From Deltaproteobacteria bacterium (GTDB lineage: Bacteria > Desulfobacterota_C > Deferrisomatia > Deferrisomatales > JACRMM01): a stretch of DNA of 8,463 nt. A program made the translations under genes and the position numbers. The DNA lies in NCBI GenBank assembly GCA_016218905.1, contig JACRCS010000417.1, positions 1 to 8,463 of the forward strand, written 5' to 3'. Positions 7,552 to 8,463 of the stretch are shown piece after piece. A model generated the notes under the pieces. The model was not told the origin of the DNA, did no database searches, and was given only the letters and a program-made list of their open reading frames with translations. Numbering within the stretch: position 1 is the stretch's first letter; every line of letters begins with the position of its first letter.

Positions 7552-8074
7552 CTCGCAAGATGTCACGGGCGTTGTGGTCGTCGACACGGATGTCGCACAT
7601 GCGGCGGGTGAGACACAGCATCCGATCTCAAGGGCATGCCGAGAGGTGTTGGATACCATCTTGGGCGTGTGCCATCGCGTCGCGTTTGACACGAGGGGAT
7701 CGGCCGAGTGGAAACGGCATGAGTCCGGATATGCGCTCCGGTGGCGTGCGGCGATGCAGTCGAGAGGAAAGGTCCTTCGGGTGGCGGCACCAGAGACATC
7801 CGATCTTAGCCACCTCGTCGAAGAGACAGGCCTCAGCCCCAAGCGGAACCGCGCGGTCCTCAAAGACCTTCATCTCGTCGAGACCGCTCTGGCAGTGGAC
7901 AAGGCGATCGTGTCGATGGATGAATTCGTGCGGGCGGCGTTGGGAGAGATTGCCCCGCTAATCCCATGCGTGGGCGATGTCGTGTGGGTGAATCCGGCCG
8001 AGGAAGACGACGATGCTATCGGGTGGCTCAAAGCGGGAGCGCGGCGGGACCATCGGCGCCTGCTTGGTTCATAG
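7520..8074 (+). CDS. PIN-like domain protein, putative ribonuclease or nuclease, about 184 aa; start or frame uncertain
   Basis: PIN-fold metal-dependent nuclease candidate. The first acidic strand is VVVVDTDVAHAAGE (Asp at 7583), the next acidic position is in FDTRGSAEWKRH, and the C-terminal signature is KDLHLVETALAVDKAIVSMDEFVRAAL, the usual H..E.AL..D..I.S.D pattern of the family. It overlaps the ATPase end. Three starts compete: ATG 7520 in the same frame, with AAGGA at 7507-7511 eight bases upstream (32-base overlap, used here); GTG 7574, in frame but starting right at the first strand; and ATG 7548, which forms a classic ATGA overlap with the ATPase stop and has GGAGG at 7539-7543, but is in a different frame. 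Adding one base near 7570 would join that start to the PIN frame as MTRKMSRAVVVVDTDV. Role inferred: effector partner of the ATPase, by analogy with ATPase-nuclease defence pairs. Confidence 0.78.
   Translation: MRWSVGGRDHDSQDVTGVVVVDTDVAHAAGETQHPISRACREVLDTILGVCHRVAFDTRGSAEWKRHESGYALRWRAAMQSRGKVLRVAAPETSDLSHLVEETGLSPKRNRAVLKDLHLVETALAVDKAIVSMDEFVRAALGEIAPLIPCVGDVVWVNPAEEDDDAIGWLKAGARRDHRRLLGS
7539..7550 (+). promoter_or_regulatory. alternative RBS and ATG (ATGA overlap) for the PIN-like gene
   Basis: GGAGG at 7539-7543, a four-base spacer, and ATG at 7548 whose last two bases start the TGA of the ATPase. This is the arrangement expected for coupled genes, yet the frame it opens gives MTRKMSRALWSS and then Arg/Ser-rich sequence, not the PIN motifs. 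Either it is unused or one base is missing around 7568-7571 (for example GCC read as GC). Confidence 0.5.
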
Positions 8075-8143
8075 AAAGATCTGCTCTTAGCGCTCCCCAG
8101 ACAGGAGGCGGGAGCGGGCGGAATGCTGGTAGGTGGGCCACTC

Positions 8144-8163
8144 AGCCGCAAAGAGCGGCTTTT
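8144..8163 (+). terminator. intrinsic terminator at the operon end
   Basis: A perfect 6-bp stem, AGCCGC / GCGGCT, with a five-base AAAGA loop runs straight into TTTT (8160-8163, the first T being in the stem). It lies 69 bases after the PIN-like stop on the coding strand, where a terminator for the whole + strand operon would be expected. The U-tract is short, which tempers confidence. Confidence 0.72.
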
Positions 8164-8196
8164 CCGGACGGACACTAGTTCAGTGCCTTTCCAGTC

Positions 8197-8395
8197 ATTT
8201 CCAAGAGGCCGACCTGGAATTTCCGCCCTCTTCCGACAGCTACCCCCCTGAATCTGGCGTCTTCGGGAAAACGCCGCAGAAGTTGGGCTAACGACGGTCA
8301 CCAGACATTCACCGAATCACGCGGAAGCCGCTGGTTCTTGGCGGACGAAATCGGACGGTGACCAGACAAGAGGCGTGCCTTTAGTCCTTGGAAAT
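8197..8395. repeat. inverted 9-bp word pair ATTTCCAAG / CTTGGAAAT, each preceded by GTGCCTTT
   Basis: ATTTCCAAG at 8197-8205 is the exact reverse complement of CTTGGAAAT at 8387-8395. Each is preceded, a few bases upstream, by the same direct word GTGCCTTT (8183-8190 and 8375-8382). Short matches of this size can arise by chance, but the combination in one 200-base stretch is notable beside the 15-bp repeat. Confidence 0.35.
8293..8368 (+). repeat. near-identical 15-bp direct repeat GACGGTSACCAGACA, two copies
   Basis: GACGGTCACCAGACA at 8293-8307 and the same word with G in place of C at 8354-8368 wait one base: the second copy spans 8355-8369 when aligned from its GAC, and the match is 14 of 15 with a spacing of about 61 bases. 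The differing base is the centre of GGTSACC, so the core of one copy is the reverse complement of the core of the other. Such spaced words in a non-coding tail can be recombinase arm sites, protein-binding sites or remnants; which of these applies is not decidable here. Confidence 0.5.
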
Positions 8396-8441
8396 CACGG
8401 GTTCTTCAGCGTATTTTGATCGGCGTCGCGAAGGGCTGCCC

Positions 8442-8463
8442 GTGGGTTCGAATTCCACCCCCC
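8442..8463 (+). tRNA. possible tRNA 3' fragment (T arm plus start of the acceptor strand), running off the window
   Basis: GTGGG TTCGAAT TCCAC at 8442-8458 folds as a canonical T arm: a 5-bp stem with one G-U pair and a seven-base TTCGAAT loop. It is followed by a C-run (8459-8463) in the position of the 3' acceptor strand. A matching 5' acceptor strand, which would need about five consecutive G, is absent from the 60-90 bases upstream, and no D arm or convincing anticodon arm is seen. It therefore looks like a 3' tRNA remnant, such as an integration site duplicate, and not a whole gene. No amino acid can be assigned. Confidence 0.42.

Larger units (their letters stand above)
8075..8463. other. 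non-coding tail with no supported gene
   Basis: About 390 bases follow the PIN-like stop without a believable coding frame on either strand. Open frames that cross it have no recognisable motifs and composition typical of shadows. It holds the terminator at 8144-8163, two copies of a 15-base word around 8293 and 8354, an inverted pair of nine-base words, and the tRNA-like T arm at the right edge. No tmRNA signature was found. Confidence 0.7.

Noticed and set aside
8075..8463. tmRNA gene, because the stretch has about the right length and ends in a T-arm-like sequence
   Set aside because: No conserved 5' end (TTCGACGGG type), no tag reading frame ending in an Ala-Leu-Ala-Ala-like peptide, and no GGAC before the T arm.
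8370..8463. Complete tRNA gene
   Set aside because: No G-rich 5' acceptor strand to pair with the C-run and no D arm in the preceding 60-90 bases.
1..8463. CRISPR array, transposase or integrase genes, rRNA
   Set aside because: No regularly spaced repeats, no recombinase motifs in any credible frame, and no rRNA-like sequence were seen.

Overview
The window is a GC-rich bacterial accessory (defence-island-like) segment with every gene on the + strand. Nothing in it identifies a species. The strong G/C third-position bias, short gene gaps and Shine-Dalgarno sites fit a high-GC bacterium, but the phylum cannot be named from this sequence.

Region by region: (1) 1-2311 is the 3' three-quarters or so of a Type III restriction-modification modification gene (mod, DNA methyltransferase). 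It enters from the left edge, so its catalytic DPPY motif lies outside the window. As written it is broken by two apparent single-base deletions, near 1710 and 2166; restoring one base at each gives a continuous, family-typical C-terminus. (2) 2366-3029 holds two small overlapping genes, a 91-aa protein of unknown function and a 134-aa single-domain retropepsin-like aspartic protease. They sit between mod and res, where Type III systems normally have nothing. (3) 3034-6162 is a complete 1042-aa res gene (superfamily 2 helicase plus PD-(D/E)XK nuclease). (4) 6196-8074 is a translationally overlapping pair: a RecF/ABC-like AAA-family ATPase and a PIN-like putative nuclease. The reading frame of the second gene at its 5' end is ambiguous and may carry a third missing base. 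(5) 8075-8463 is non-coding. It carries an intrinsic terminator, a near-identical 15-bp direct repeat, an inverted word pair, and at the right edge what looks like the T arm and start of the acceptor strand of a tRNA without its 5' half.

Functionally, Mod and Res would form a Type III restriction-modification complex: Mod recognises and methylates a short asymmetric site, and Res adds ATP-driven translocation and cleavage. The protease pair and the ATPase-PIN pair are co-directional and closely packed, so they may be co-transcribed with it. ATPase plus nuclease pairs are a recurrent theme of anti-phage systems, so the most promising candidates for something undescribed are the protease pair inside the mod-res operon and the ATPase-PIN module behind res. 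Both functional assignments are inference. Base composition drops in the Mod target-recognition region and again in the ATPase gene, which suggests mosaic assembly. The tRNA-like right edge would suit an integration boundary.
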